This document shows, in pieces, positions 16,738 to 26,649 of a stretch of DNA of 64,000 nucleotides (within the stretch, counting starts at the first letter, position 1; each line of letters begins with the position of its first letter). The stretch comes from Kitasatospora griseola. Lineage in GTDB: Bacteria > Actinomycetota > Actinomycetes > Streptomycetales > Streptomycetaceae. The DNA is taken from positions 194,885 through 258,884 of the forward strand of contig NZ_BMRI01000002.1 in the NCBI RefSeq assembly GCF_014648555.1, given 5' to 3'. The notes beneath the pieces were generated by a model. It was not told the DNA's origin. It searched no databases and saw only the letters and a program-made list of their open reading frames with translations. Made by a program: the position numbers and the translations under genes.

Positions 16738-19452
16738 TCAACTCGAAGCCAGCGCCCCCTCGATCTCCCGCCGGTTGGTGATCCCCAGCTTGCCGAACAC
16801 CTTCCGCAGGTGCCACTCCACCGTCCGCGGGCTGAGGAACAGCTGCGCGCCGATCTCCGCATTCGGGTGCCCGGCGGCGGCGAGGCGGGCGATCTGCGCC
16901 TCCTGCGGCGTCAGTTCCGGCCCGCCGACGGCCCGTTTGCGCACCGTCTCACCGGTGGCGAGCAGCTCGCGCCGGGCCCGTTCGGCGAACGCCTCCTGGC
17001 CCATCCGCGCGAACTCCTCGTACGCGGCGCGCAGTTCGTCGCGGGCCAGGGCCCGCCGGTTCTGGCGGCGCAGCCATTCGCCGAACAGCAGCCGGGCCCG
17101 GGCCTCGAACACGCCGAGCCCGCCCGCCCCGAAGTGCCCGACGGCCTCCCGGTAGCGGTCCTCGGCCTGCTCGGGCGGCCCGGCCAGCGCCTCGGCGACT
17201 GCCCGCGCGCCGAGCGCCCACGGTGTACCGGCCCGACCCCAATCGGCCAGCCGCTCCCGCGCCCCGGCCGCCGCGGCCGGGTCCCCGGCCCGGACGGCCG
17301 CCTCGACGAGTTCGCCGCACGTCCAGTGGTGCACGGCCAGGTCCTGGTACTCCGCGCCCCGCAGCGCCGCCTCCAGCGCCAACGGGTAGTTGCCGAGGCC
17401 GTTGTGGAGCACGGCCCGCGCCCACGCCGCGGTCGCGGTGAGCCGGCCGAGGCCGCACCGCTCGCCCTCCCGTTCGGCCGCCCCGATCGCGGCCAGGGCC
17501 GGCCGTTCCCGGCCCTGGTACGCGCCGATGCCGGCCGTCGCGGCCAGGCGCATCGCCAGGCCGGCGCCGTTCTCGACGGCGGTCGCCCCGGCCAGCAGTT
17601 CGCGGGTCTCGGCGAGCCGCCCGGCGAAGCCCAGCGCGGCCGCCCGGTGCGGCAGCGCCGTCGAGAGGATCGACAGCGCGCCCGTCGTCCGGGCGGAGCG
17701 GACCGCCCGCTCGGTGACGTCCAGCCAGGCCGCGAGGTCGCCCAGCTCGGCGGCGGCGTTCGCGGCCGCCCACAGCAGGGCCGGATCGTCGATGTCGGGG
17801 ACGGCGCGCAGCGCCCGCGCCAGCAGCGAGTGCACGGCGGCGGGCCCGTCCGTGGTCCACGCGGCGAGGGCGCGCAGCAGGATGCCCGCCGGCTCGTCGC
17901 CGGGCGGCAGCGCGCGTGCCGCCCCGGCGACCTGCCGCAGTGCCCCGTCGTCGTGCCGGCCGGCCCAGATCGCGGCGCCGAACGCCATCAGGGCGGTCTC
18001 CCGCGCGGCGGCCGGGTCGAGCGCGCCGAGCCGGTCCGCCGCGTCCAGCAGCGGCCGCACCACACCGAGTTCCGGGCCGGCCAGGGCCGCCACCCTGGCC
18101 CGCAGCCGGTGCACGTGGGCCTGCTGGAGCGGGTCCAGCGCGCCGAGTTCGGCGGCGGCGAGCAGGTCGGGCACCCGGGCCGTCAGCCCGGCCGTGAGGT
18201 ACGCGTCCGCGGCGGCCAGCGCGCGCCGCGCCCGTCCCTTCGGGTCGGGGGTGAGCGCGGCGGCCCGTTCCAGGAAGGACGCGGCGGCGGCCCGCCCGCC
18301 GCGGGCCAGCGCCCGGTCCGCGGAGCACTCCAGTTCGACGGCGACCTCCTCGTCCGGCCCGAGCGCGGCATGCGCCCGGTGCCAGGCCCGCCGGTCGGGG
18401 TCGCGCCCGCCGTCGGTGGCCTCGGCCAGCGCCCGGTGCGCGGCCCGCAACGCGGTCGCGTCCGCGCCCCGCCAGACGGCGGAGCGCACCAGCGGGTGCC
18501 GGAACCGCACCGCGGCCCCCACCGTGATCAGCTCCCCGGCCGGCGCCGCCGCCTCCGGCCCGACGCCGAGGAACCGCAGCGCGTCCCACAGCAGCGGCCC
18601 GTCGCCGACCGGTTCGACCGCGGCGACCAGCAGCAGGGCGCGGGTGTCGGCGGGCAGCGCCTGCACGCGGCGCCGGAAGCCGTCCTCGACCCGGGTCGCC
18701 AGCGGCCCGGCCCCGGGCCCGCCGAAGCCGAACGCCAGCTCGGCGGGCGACAGGCCCCGGGGCAACTCCAGCAGCGCCAGCGGGTTTCCGCCGGTCTCGG
18801 CGACGATCCGGTCCCGCACCCGGGCGTCGACCGGCCCGGGCAGCACGCTGTCGAGCAGCGCCCGGGCCTCGGCGTCGCCCAGCCCGCGCAGCGCGAGGTC
18901 CGGCAGTCCGGCGAAGCCCTCGTCGCCCGCCCCGTCCACGGCCCGCTCGGCGAACACCAGCGCCACCGACTCGGAGTCCAGCCGCCGCCCGACGAACGCC
19001 AGGATCCGCTGCGACATCAGGTCCAGCCACTGCGCGTCGTCGACCAGGCACACCAGCGGGGCGTCGGCCGCCGCCTCCGCGAACAGCCCCAGCACCGCCA
19101 TCCCGACCAGCAGCATCTCGGGCGCCGCCCCGCCGCTCAGCCCGAACGCCACCCGCAGCGCGTCCCGCTGCACCTCGGGCAGCCGCTCCAGCCGGTCCAG
19201 CAGCGGCGCGCACAGCCGCTGCAGCGCCGAGTACGCGAACTCCGCCTCGGCCTCCACCCCCGCCGCCCGCACCACCTGCAACTGCCCGGCCAGCGCCGCC
19301 AGTTGATCCAGCAGCGCCGACTTCCCGATCCCCGCCTCCCCCCGCACCACCAACACCCGGCTGCGCCCGCCGCGCACCTCGCGCAGCAGCCGCTCCAACT
19401 CCCCCGACTCCCGCTCCCGCCCGAGCAGTTGACGCTTCGCCTGGTCCGCCAT
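16738..19452 (-). CDS. LAL-family LuxR transcriptional regulator
   Basis: 904-aa regulator of the Large ATP-binding LuxR (MalT-like) family. Walker A GEAGIGKSALLDQL lies near residues 38-46. Walker B-like LVCLVDDAQWLDL lies near 140. A long Ala/Leu-rich helical middle resembles TPR repeats. The LuxR helix-turn-helix occupies the last 60 residues (LTPQEAQIARLAAAGHPN, then SPRTVEWHLRKVFGKL). Members often activate polyketide or catabolic genes. ATG 19452 has GGAGGGG upstream. It lies just downstream, on the same strand, of the unknown giant-gene set and next to two secreted esterases, so its target could be either. Confidence 0.92.
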   Translation of the reverse strand: MADQAKRQLLGRERESGELERLLREVRGGRSRVLVVRGEAGIGKSALLDQLAALAGQLQVVRAAGVEAEAEFAYSALQRLCAPLLDRLERLPEVQRDALRVAFGLSGGAAPEMLLVGMAVLGLFAEAAADAPLVCLVDDAQWLDLMSQRILAFVGRRLDSESVALVFAERAVDGAGDEGFAGLPDLALRGLGDAEARALLDSVLPGPVDARVRDRIVAETGGNPLALLELPRGLSPAELAFGFGGPGAGPLATRVEDGFRRRVQALPADTRALLLVAAVEPVGDGPLLWDALRFLGVGPEAAAPAGELITVGAAVRFRHPLVRSAVWRGADATALRAAHRALAEATDGGRDPDRRAWHRAHAALGPDEEVAVELECSADRALARGGRAAAASFLERAAALTPDPKGRARRALAAADAYLTAGLTARVPDLLAAAELGALDPLQQAHVHRLRARVAALAGPELGVVRPLLDAADRLGALDPAAARETALMAFGAAIWAGRHDDGALRQVAGAARALPPGDEPAGILLRALAAWTTDGPAAVHSLLARALRAVPDIDDPALLWAAANAAAELGDLAAWLDVTERAVRSARTTGALSILSTALPHRAAALGFAGRLAETRELLAGATAVENGAGLAMRLAATAGIGAYQGRERPALAAIGAAEREGERCGLGRLTATAAWARAVLHNGLGNYPLALEAALRGAEYQDLAVHHWTCGELVEAAVRAGDPAAAAGARERLADWGRAGTPWALGARAVAEALAGPPEQAEDRYREAVGHFGAGGLGVFEARARLLFGEWLRRQNRRALARDELRAAYEEFARMGQEAFAERARRELLATGETVRKRAVGGPELTPQEAQIARLAAAGHPNAEIGAQLFLSPRTVEWHLRKVFGKLGITNRREIEGALASS

Positions 19453-19529
19453 GGTCCCCTCCGGTGTGAATCCCCTCCCGGAGGAGCCATGACCATCCTA
19501 CGAACACCGCCCGAACTGCCGATACGACG

Positions 19530-21371
19530 TCAGTTCGCGGGCGCCTGCGGGGTGTCCACCAGCAGGTCGAACGCCAGCCCGCTGGCGCCCTCGCCACGGC
19601 CGACGCCGCGCTGGGCGCCGAGCCAGACGCAGACCCGGCCACTGCGCCACCGGGTCCGGTGGTAGGCGACGGAGAGCCGGGTGCCGGTCTGCGGGACTTC
19701 CTCCTGGTTGACGAAGTATCCGTGCGGGGGCGTCGCGTCCAGCCCTTCGCGCAGCAGCGAGGTCCTCGGCTGCACCGGCGGCAGCCCGTCGACCACGTTC
19801 GGCATCGCCGCGCGCTGCAGCTGGACGGTGCGGTTGTCGCCGGGGACGTGCACCGGGATGAACGGGATCCAGTTCTCGGGGACGGAGTTCATCGCCTCGT
19901 AGGCGATCGGCGCGAGCGGCGCGTCCGGCGGGACGGGCGGGTGCAGCCGCAGGTGCCGGGCCCGGATCTCGGCGGCGACCTCGCTGCCCCGGCGGCCCTC
20001 GCCGGTGGGGCGGGGGACGGTCAGTTCGATGCCCCAGACCAGGTCGGCGTTCTCGTCGCGGATCAGCGACACCTCCTCCAGCGCGGGGCCGTCGGCGACC
20101 TTCGGCACGCTGGCGGGCAGGTACAGGCTGGTGTCCGCGGGCGTGTCGGGGCCGCTGTCGAGGGTGTCGAGGGTGTACATCGACCAGCGCTGCCAGTCCT
20201 GGTCCGGGCCGGCGCCCGCCGGGGTGATCCACAGCCGCTGCCCGAACACGTCGGTGACGGCGAGGCCCTGGATCGACGCCAGGGTGCCGACCGGCAGTTC
20301 GCACGGGAGTTGGTACCAGTCGTTGCTGTAGACCAGCGCGAACTCCAGGAAGATCAGCCGGGCCAGGTCGGTGCTGTCGGGCGACACGGCGGCGAAGTTG
20401 GTGCCGCCGTCCTCCACCGCCCACCAGCGCGGCAGCGGCATGCCCGCGTACCGCAGCTGCGCGGGGAACACCGTGCGGTTGATCGGCGGGAGCGGCGGCT
20501 CGGCGCCGCCGACCGGGTGGTCCGGGTCCACCGAGAAGGCGTGCCAGTCCAGTCGGCCGCCGGGGAACTCCTGCGCGGTGAGCACCTTCTCGGTGCCGTC
20601 CGGGGCGGTGCCGGCCACCGAGAAGCGGTGCTCCAGGCGGCGCGGGTCCCAGGTGGCGTCGGCGCCGGGCCGGTCGATCAGGTCGTCGAACCAGGCGACC
20701 AGGCGGGCGCCGAGGGCGTCCAGCGCCGGGTAGTGCAGGTGCAGGATGTCGTTGATGCCGTCGGAGGCGCGGCCGCCGTCCTTGACGTGCCGGTACAGCA
20801 GGTAGCCGTCCATCCGGCGGCCGGCGACGGCCTGCAGGGTCGCCCAGGTCTCCGGGTCGGAGACCCGCGCGGCGTCCGCGTCGGTGGTCGGGTCGGGCAG
20901 CGCGATCGGGTACATCCGGACGTACTGGCCGCGGAAGTCGAACGCGATGTTGGCCAGCACCGGGTCGCGGGCCAGCAGTTTGAGCCACCGCCGGCCGATC
21001 GCCAGCCGCAGGTCGAAGGCGATCGGGTCGCTCCCCGCCGTGAACGCGGGCGGCCGCCGCTCGGCCAGCGCCTCCAGCGGCCGGTCGCCCGGCAGCGGCT
21101 CGACGGCGCCGCCGGACGGGCGGAACCGGCTGGGCCGGGTGCCGGCGATCGAGTACGTCGCGGTGACGGGCGAGCCGGCGTCGGTGGCACGGAACTCGCC
21201 GAGCTGCCACTGCCGGGTCAACAGCCAGAGGGCGTCCCGCACTTCGGCCCGCAGGGCGCGCTGGAAGTCGGTGGTGCGGGGCCGGCCCTCCAGCCGGTTC
21301 CAGATGCCGACGGCCGGGTTCGACCGGCCGGCCAGCGCCTTGGGCAGGTCGGCGATGCGGGGCTCAGGCAT
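19530..21371 (-). CDS. 613-aa protein of unknown function, last gene of the giant set
   Basis: Soluble 613-aa protein with no signal peptide, membrane segment or motif I recognise. The N-terminus has a distinctive RDALWLLTRQWQLGEFRATD followed by AGSPVTATYS. The middle is rich in Trp, Asp and Pro (RWWAVEDGGTNFAA, LVYSNDWYQLPCELPVG). The end is beta-rich (SVAYHRTRWRSGRVCVWLG). Similar ALWLLTRQWQ-type openings occur, as far as I recall, in uncharacterised bacterial proteins found beside very large partners. ATG 21371 overlaps the stop of the 1761-aa gene by 8 bases and has GGAAGG about 10 bases upstream, so it is translationally coupled. I cannot assign a function. Confidence 0.85.
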   Translation of the reverse strand: MPEPRIADLPKALAGRSNPAVGIWNRLEGRPRTTDFQRALRAEVRDALWLLTRQWQLGEFRATDAGSPVTATYSIAGTRPSRFRPSGGAVEPLPGDRPLEALAERRPPAFTAGSDPIAFDLRLAIGRRWLKLLARDPVLANIAFDFRGQYVRMYPIALPDPTTDADAARVSDPETWATLQAVAGRRMDGYLLYRHVKDGGRASDGINDILHLHYPALDALGARLVAWFDDLIDRPGADATWDPRRLEHRFSVAGTAPDGTEKVLTAQEFPGGRLDWHAFSVDPDHPVGGAEPPLPPINRTVFPAQLRYAGMPLPRWWAVEDGGTNFAAVSPDSTDLARLIFLEFALVYSNDWYQLPCELPVGTLASIQGLAVTDVFGQRLWITPAGAGPDQDWQRWSMYTLDTLDSGPDTPADTSLYLPASVPKVADGPALEEVSLIRDENADLVWGIELTVPRPTGEGRRGSEVAAEIRARHLRLHPPVPPDAPLAPIAYEAMNSVPENWIPFIPVHVPGDNRTVQLQRAAMPNVVDGLPPVQPRTSLLREGLDATPPHGYFVNQEEVPQTGTRLSVAYHRTRWRSGRVCVWLGAQRGVGRGEGASGLAFDLLVDTPQAPAN

Positions 21372-24300
21372 GGGCGGCCTTCCAGCGCTGGTTGGCGATC
21401 GCCAGGTCGGTGGAGATCGTGATCGGCTGCCGGGTCGCGGACATCACGGTGGCGGGCAGCAGTTGGGCGTAGGCGGTGTTGTCGAGGTGCTCGGGTTCGA
21501 CGCCGCGGGACTTCGCCAGGTCGAGGGTCTCGCCGATCGCGGCGACCAGGTCGTCGGTGTTCCAGGCGCCGGTGCGGACCGGCGGCACCACCAGCAGCAT
21601 GGCCTGCGGCGGTTGGGAGTCCGGCCCGTCGTAGTGCAGGGCGATCCCGGTGGTCTCGCGCTCGGCGGGAATCACCTCCGTCCACTCGTCGAGCAGCAGG
21701 CCGACCCGGGTGGCGGTGGGGATCGGCGGGTCGGGCGCGTAGTGGGCGGTGAACAGCACCTTGTCCTCGGTGATGCTCGTTCCGGGGGCGAACTCCATGG
21801 CCAGCCAGTGGTCGCCCGGCCGCAGCGGCAGCTGGATCGGCGTCAGCTGCGGTTCGGCGGACCCGAGCACACTGCCGAGGATGCCGCCGGGCCCGCGCAG
21901 CGCGTCGCTCAGCTCGACGACCTGCTCCCACAGCCGGGGCTTCTCGCGGACCCGGGCGACGCCGTGCACCCAGTCGTCGATCGGGAAGTCCCGGCCGAAC
22001 GGCGGCCGGGTGAGGTGCTGGACGAGTGCGCCGCTGCCCGCGAGGGCGTTCGCCCAGTCCGCGGCGAGCTGCGGATCGGGCGTGAACTCCGGTACGGCGA
22101 GGGCGTCCTGGCCGAGCAGCGCCTTGAGCGCGTCGAGCCCCGCCGCGACCCGGTCGGGTCCGGGGACCGCCGCGTCGTACCCGGCGAGCGCCCGGTCCGC
22201 GCCGGCCAGCCGGGCGAGCACCTCGGTGTGCAGCGCGCCCGCGCGGTCCAGCAGGTCGCGGCAGAACAGCACCACCCGGTCCTGGAACGGCTGGAGGCTG
22301 AGGTCGGTCGGGTCGAAGTCGGTCAGCGGGAGCTTGCCGGCGACCTCCGCCAGCAGCCCGCTGAGCGTGGTGCGGACGGTCCTGGCCTCCGCCCGCAGCG
22401 ACTGCAGCTTGCCGGCGAAGGCCTGGCGGCGGCTCGCCACGATCGCCCGCAGCGCGGACGGCTGGGCGGGCAGCGGGGAGGTCGGCCTGGTGGCGATCAG
22501 CCGTTCCGCCTGCTGCAGCAGCCGGAACCGCTCGGCGGCGGAGGTCGCGACCGGCAGCGCGTCGTACGTGGCGAGCAGCACGTCGGCGTTGGCCAGCGCC
22601 CTGGTCATCCGGGCCGCCGCGTCGGCCACGGCGGCCAGCACGTCGGTGAACACGCCGCGCCGCCACATCGCGAGTTCGCCCCAGCCGCTGCGGACCATGC
22701 CGAAGCCGCCGGCCTTGGTGACCAGTGCGGCGTACCCGGCGAGCAGGGTGTCGACGGCGGCGAGGATCTGCGCCCGCTGCGGCGGAGCGCCGGCCGGGAA
22801 GAGCGGCGCCAGCGTGCCGAGGTAGCTCTCGACGCTCGTGCGCAGCACGTCCAGCGAGGCCCGGACGGCGGCCGGCCGTTCCCGGGGCAGCGAGACGGCC
22901 CGGTCGGCGGCCCGGTCGGCGGGCGCCGGGCCGGCGGCGGGCACCAGGTCGGTGGGCCGCAGCGGCCGGGCGGTGGTCAGCAGCGAGCGCAACGCGGCGA
23001 TCAGCGGCGAGAGTTCGAAGAAGGTGAGCTGCCCGGCCACCCGGTCCGTGTAGTGGATGGTCAGCTCGACGTCGGGCCGCGGGCTGTCGGTGGCGATCAC
23101 CGCTCCGACGATCCGGTCGTCGAGGTCGGTCATGGTGCTCCCGCCCGCCGGGCGCACCGCCCACAGCAGGTCGATCGGCTGCAGGCCGAGGTCGAACTGG
23201 CTGACGACGCGGTGGCGGGCCAGCCCGGTGAGCGGGTCCGTCCAGGTGACGTTGGCGACGACGCCGGTGGCGGCCGGGAGGACGGTGGGCAGCCAGGCGT
23301 TGACGGCGGGTTCGGCCTGCGCGCGCGGGGTCTGGTGGGCGAGCGGCGGCGCGCCGTTGTCGGGTTTCAGGCCGGGTGTCAGCCGCAGGCCGAGCCGGTG
23401 CGTCAGGGTGGTGCCGCTGCGCGGGGTGCCGACCACGGCGGGTTCGGGCGGCAGGCCCTCCTTGGCGTACGCGTCGAGGGTCGCGGAGGCCCGTTCGGGG
23501 TTGCCGAGCAGCGCCTGGTGGGTGCTCTCGGCGACGGCGAGGTCGGCGAGCGCGTCGTGGACGTCGAGCAGGTTCTGCACGGCCCGGTCGACGACGGCCT
23601 GCTGGGTGGCGTCGACGGCGGGCAGGCCGTCCAGGCCGTACGGATAGGTCTGCGGGACGTCGCCCCGGGTCAGGTGGCGGACCAGGGCGAGGCCGTCGAC
23701 CACGTTGTGGGCCTCGACCTGATCGATCGTCAGCGGGTTTGCGGGCTCCGGCCGGTCGTCCTGGCCGGGGACGGTGTCGGCGATCCGGCCGGCCCGCAGC
23801 GGGAACTTCAGGCGCAGCGCGGAGATCAGGAAGTCGACCTCGGCCTGTTCGTGGCTGTCGTGCAGGTCGCGTTCCAGCCGGTAGCCGAGCAGTGCGCCGA
23901 GCGACTGCCCCTGGCGCATGCCGTCGAGCAGGCCGAGGGCGATCCGGACCCGCCCGGAGCTGAGGTCGACGGCGAACGAACCGGGGTTCTGCGGCGAGCC
24001 GTTGGCGAGGTAGCCGGCCCGCAGGACGGCCGCGGTGCGGGCCTGGCCGGGCGACGGGGCATGCAGGTGGCCGCCGTTGAGCGTGTCGTGCATCAGCGGC
24101 TCGGCGCCCTGGAAGACCTGGGCGAGCGGCCCGGTCAGGGTGACTTCGCTGAGCGTGCCGGTGTCGCGGCGGCGGACGTCCTCCAGCCAGCCGTAGGCGC
24201 CCAGGTGCACGCCGCGGACGGCGGGGGCGGTGCCGTCGGGGCCGTAGCGCAGCTCGGCGAGGCGTTCGTTGGCCAGGCCGAGCCGCCAGGCGTCGAGCCG

Positions 24301-26649
24301 GTAGGTGGCGCAGTCCAGGTGTTCGGCGAGGACGCGTTCCAGTCGGGCGGTGGGCAGGTCGGCCAACAGGTCGAGGGCGTCGGCCTGTTCGGCGAGCCGG
24401 GCGGTGCCGGGGGCGGTGCCGAGGACCCGGGGGATGTGGTCGACGACCAGGCGGGTCGGGTCCTGGGTGATCTCCGGCGCGGGCGAGTACAGCCGGCGGA
24501 AGCGGCTCTCGCTGGGCAGGGTCTGGCCCTGCGCCGGGATCCTGACGTGGATGAACGCCGGGTCGGTGGCGGCGCTCTCGGCGGGGCTCGCGATCCCGGC
24601 GGCGATGGCGAGTTCGGTGGCGGCGTCGGCCCAGCCGAGCAGCAGCGCGTGCCGGGCCAGCAGGTACAGCAGCGCCGACGGCAGGTCGTCCTCAGGGAAG
24701 CTGGCCTCGGTGCGGACGGTCTCCAGGTCGGTGCGGGCGTGCGAGGCCAGCCACTTCAGGTAGTTGGCGCCGTCGGCGGTGTAGGGCCGGATCGGGGCGG
24801 TCTCCGAGAGCGGGCGGTCGTCGACGGGCGGGGCGAGCAGCGGGTGCTGGGTGTCGACGAACAGCCGGCGGACCAGGTCCGGGTCCTGGGCGGCGCCGGT
24901 GTCCGGGTAACCGAAGCGGGTCAGCAGGGCGCGGATCGGGCCGGGCTGGTTCAGCCGTTCCAGGCCGGGCAGCACGGTCGAGCCGAGCGCGCCGAGGTTC
25001 TCCCGGTTGAAGACGTCCTCGACGCTCTGCGCGTACCGCTGGTAGTACTCGGCGGAGGTGGGGTGCACCGCGAGGATGTCCAGCAGGTGCTGGTGCGCGT
25101 CGGCGGCGGGCGCGCCTAGGTGGGCGACCTTCGCGGTGGCGGCCTGCCAGTCGGCGGCGGCGGCCTGCAGCACGGTGTACAGGCCGCGGCGGTGCGGCGC
25201 GACGGGGTCGGTGTCCGGCCAGGCGAGCCGGGAGAACGCGGTGGTCGGCAGGATCCCGTAGGGCTGGCGGCCGATCCGCACGGTCGGGACGGGGCCGCGG
25301 CCGGAGACGTGCCGCAGGTAGAACTCGCGGGTCTGCTCGACGACGGCCCGGGAGAACACCGGGTGCAGCGCGGTCTGCAGGTGGTAGCCCCAGGTGGCGG
25401 GCCACAGGGCGGTGTCGGCGGCGCGGGCGTCGCGCTGGTCGGTGCCGTCGGCACCCGGCATGCCGGCCAGGTCGGCGGGGTCGATGCCGAGCAGTTCGGC
25501 GAAGCTCTGCCCGTCGGTGCGGCCGGTCCAGTCCGTTCCGGCGGCGGCGGCCCGCAGGCCGGCGGCGGAGCGCAGGCCCGCGTCGGCCTCCTGCGCGGGG
25601 TCGAGTCCGGCGGGCGCCTGGGTGCTGTTGTTGGTAGGGGTGCCCTGGGGCAGCAGGCCGAGCCCGGCGGGGCTGCGCAGTTGACGGGTCAGCAGGCCGG
25701 TCAGGTCGGCGGCGGACTGCGCCGGGGTGGACTGCCCGCGCAGGCCGAGCACCACCAGCCGGTCGAGGCCGCCCGCCAGGTCGGCGGTCAGCGGGATCCG
25801 GAAGCCCATGCCGACGGTGACGGCCCGGTCGAAGTCGGTCAGCCAGCGCAGTTCGTCGGGGACGGTCAGCACTCCGGTGCTCTCGTCGACCGTCATCGGG
25901 TCGGTGTTGCCCGGGTCGGGGCTGACCGGCAGCGTCGCGGGGACGGGGTTGCCGACGAGGTCGAGGACCTTGTTCCCGCCGGCCCAGCCCAGCAGCCGGA
26001 ACGCGTCGGGCAGCAGGCCGGCCCGGGCGGCGACCGTCCAGGACTTCGGGGCGATGCCGGCGGCGGGCGGCCGGGGCACCACCAGGAAGGCCACCAGGAC
26101 GGCGTCGCCGCTCTGCACCGGCGCGGCCTCGATGCCGGCGGGCCGGCGGGCGGTGATCGCGGCCGCCCTGGTCGCGCCGACGGCGGCCAGCAGCGCGCTG
26201 TCGGCCGCCCGGAGCTTCGCGCGGTCGCCGTGGGCGCGCCAGACGGCCGTCCAGTGGTCGACGGTCGGCTGCCGGTCGGCGGCGGGCAGCGCGGTGTCGC
26301 TGAACACCACCAGCACGGTGGCGCCGGCCGGGACCGGCATCGGCCGGTCGCCCGGGTCGGCCGGCCGGATGCTGCGCAGCAGCCAGGTCGCCCGGCCGGC
26401 GGCGATCCGGCCGACCAGCTCCTGCCAGGCCGCCCGGTCGCCGACGGCGGAGCCGCCGGTGCGCCACAGCGCCGTGAAGTAGGCGTCGAGCGCGCCGAGT
26501 TCGGCCTCGGTGGGCCGGGGTTCGAAACTGTCCACCGACCACTCGTCGGGGAAGACCCGGACCAGCAGTTCGGTCGCCGTGAACCGGGTCTCGACCCGGA
26601 CCGGGCCCAACAGGACCGGGAAGTCGTCGCTCAGGGCGTTGTCGGCCAT
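21364..26649 (-). CDS. 1761-aa giant protein of unknown function
   Basis: Single uninterrupted frame from ATG 26649. It begins MADNALSDDFPVLLGPVRVE and continues TRFTATELLVRVFPDEWSVD, an opening shared, as I recall, with unannotated giant bacterial proteins. The first 900 residues are mixed alpha/beta with recurrent Trp and Asp-Pro loops. The last 700 are long amphipathic helices (SYLGTLAPLFPAG, LQSLRAEARTVRTTLSGLLA) followed by a beta-rich end. No signal peptide, transmembrane segment, P-loop or catalytic motif was found. Overlaps of 19 bases with the upstream gene and 8 with the downstream gene indicate one polycistron. A structural scaffold role would fit, but only as inference. Confidence 0.85.
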   Translation of the reverse strand: MADNALSDDFPVLLGPVRVETRFTATELLVRVFPDEWSVDSFEPRPTEAELGALDAYFTALWRTGGSAVGDRAAWQELVGRIAAGRATWLLRSIRPADPGDRPMPVPAGATVLVVFSDTALPAADRQPTVDHWTAVWRAHGDRAKLRAADSALLAAVGATRAAAITARRPAGIEAAPVQSGDAVLVAFLVVPRPPAAGIAPKSWTVAARAGLLPDAFRLLGWAGGNKVLDLVGNPVPATLPVSPDPGNTDPMTVDESTGVLTVPDELRWLTDFDRAVTVGMGFRIPLTADLAGGLDRLVVLGLRGQSTPAQSAADLTGLLTRQLRSPAGLGLLPQGTPTNNSTQAPAGLDPAQEADAGLRSAAGLRAAAAGTDWTGRTDGQSFAELLGIDPADLAGMPGADGTDQRDARAADTALWPATWGYHLQTALHPVFSRAVVEQTREFYLRHVSGRGPVPTVRIGRQPYGILPTTAFSRLAWPDTDPVAPHRRGLYTVLQAAAADWQAATAKVAHLGAPAADAHQHLLDILAVHPTSAEYYQRYAQSVEDVFNRENLGALGSTVLPGLERLNQPGPIRALLTRFGYPDTGAAQDPDLVRRLFVDTQHPLLAPPVDDRPLSETAPIRPYTADGANYLKWLASHARTDLETVRTEASFPEDDLPSALLYLLARHALLLGWADAATELAIAAGIASPAESAATDPAFIHVRIPAQGQTLPSESRFRRLYSPAPEITQDPTRLVVDHIPRVLGTAPGTARLAEQADALDLLADLPTARLERVLAEHLDCATYRLDAWRLGLANERLAELRYGPDGTAPAVRGVHLGAYGWLEDVRRRDTGTLSEVTLTGPLAQVFQGAEPLMHDTLNGGHLHAPSPGQARTAAVLRAGYLANGSPQNPGSFAVDLSSGRVRIALGLLDGMRQGQSLGALLGYRLERDLHDSHEQAEVDFLISALRLKFPLRAGRIADTVPGQDDRPEPANPLTIDQVEAHNVVDGLALVRHLTRGDVPQTYPYGLDGLPAVDATQQAVVDRAVQNLLDVHDALADLAVAESTHQALLGNPERASATLDAYAKEGLPPEPAVVGTPRSGTTLTHRLGLRLTPGLKPDNGAPPLAHQTPRAQAEPAVNAWLPTVLPAATGVVANVTWTDPLTGLARHRVVSQFDLGLQPIDLLWAVRPAGGSTMTDLDDRIVGAVIATDSPRPDVELTIHYTDRVAGQLTFFELSPLIAALRSLLTTARPLRPTDLVPAAGPAPADRAADRAVSLPRERPAAVRASLDVLRTSVESYLGTLAPLFPAGAPPQRAQILAAVDTLLAGYAALVTKAGGFGMVRSGWGELAMWRRGVFTDVLAAVADAAARMTRALANADVLLATYDALPVATSAAERFRLLQQAERLIATRPTSPLPAQPSALRAIVASRRQAFAGKLQSLRAEARTVRTTLSGLLAEVAGKLPLTDFDPTDLSLQPFQDRVVLFCRDLLDRAGALHTEVLARLAGADRALAGYDAAVPGPDRVAAGLDALKALLGQDALAVPEFTPDPQLAADWANALAGSGALVQHLTRPPFGRDFPIDDWVHGVARVREKPRLWEQVVELSDALRGPGGILGSVLGSAEPQLTPIQLPLRPGDHWLAMEFAPGTSITEDKVLFTAHYAPDPPIPTATRVGLLLDEWTEVIPAERETTGIALHYDGPDSQPPQAMLLVVPPVRTGAWNTDDLVAAIGETLDLAKSRGVEPEHLDNTAYAQLLPATVMSATRQPITISTDLAIANQRWKAAHA

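Noticed and set aside
20884-25119. 1411-aa plus-strand frame, and similar long frames across 19.6-39 kb
   Set aside because: Antisense to the giant minus-strand genes; composed of Gly, Arg, Gln and Val runs with no domain signatures. High GC content removes stops on the opposite strand.
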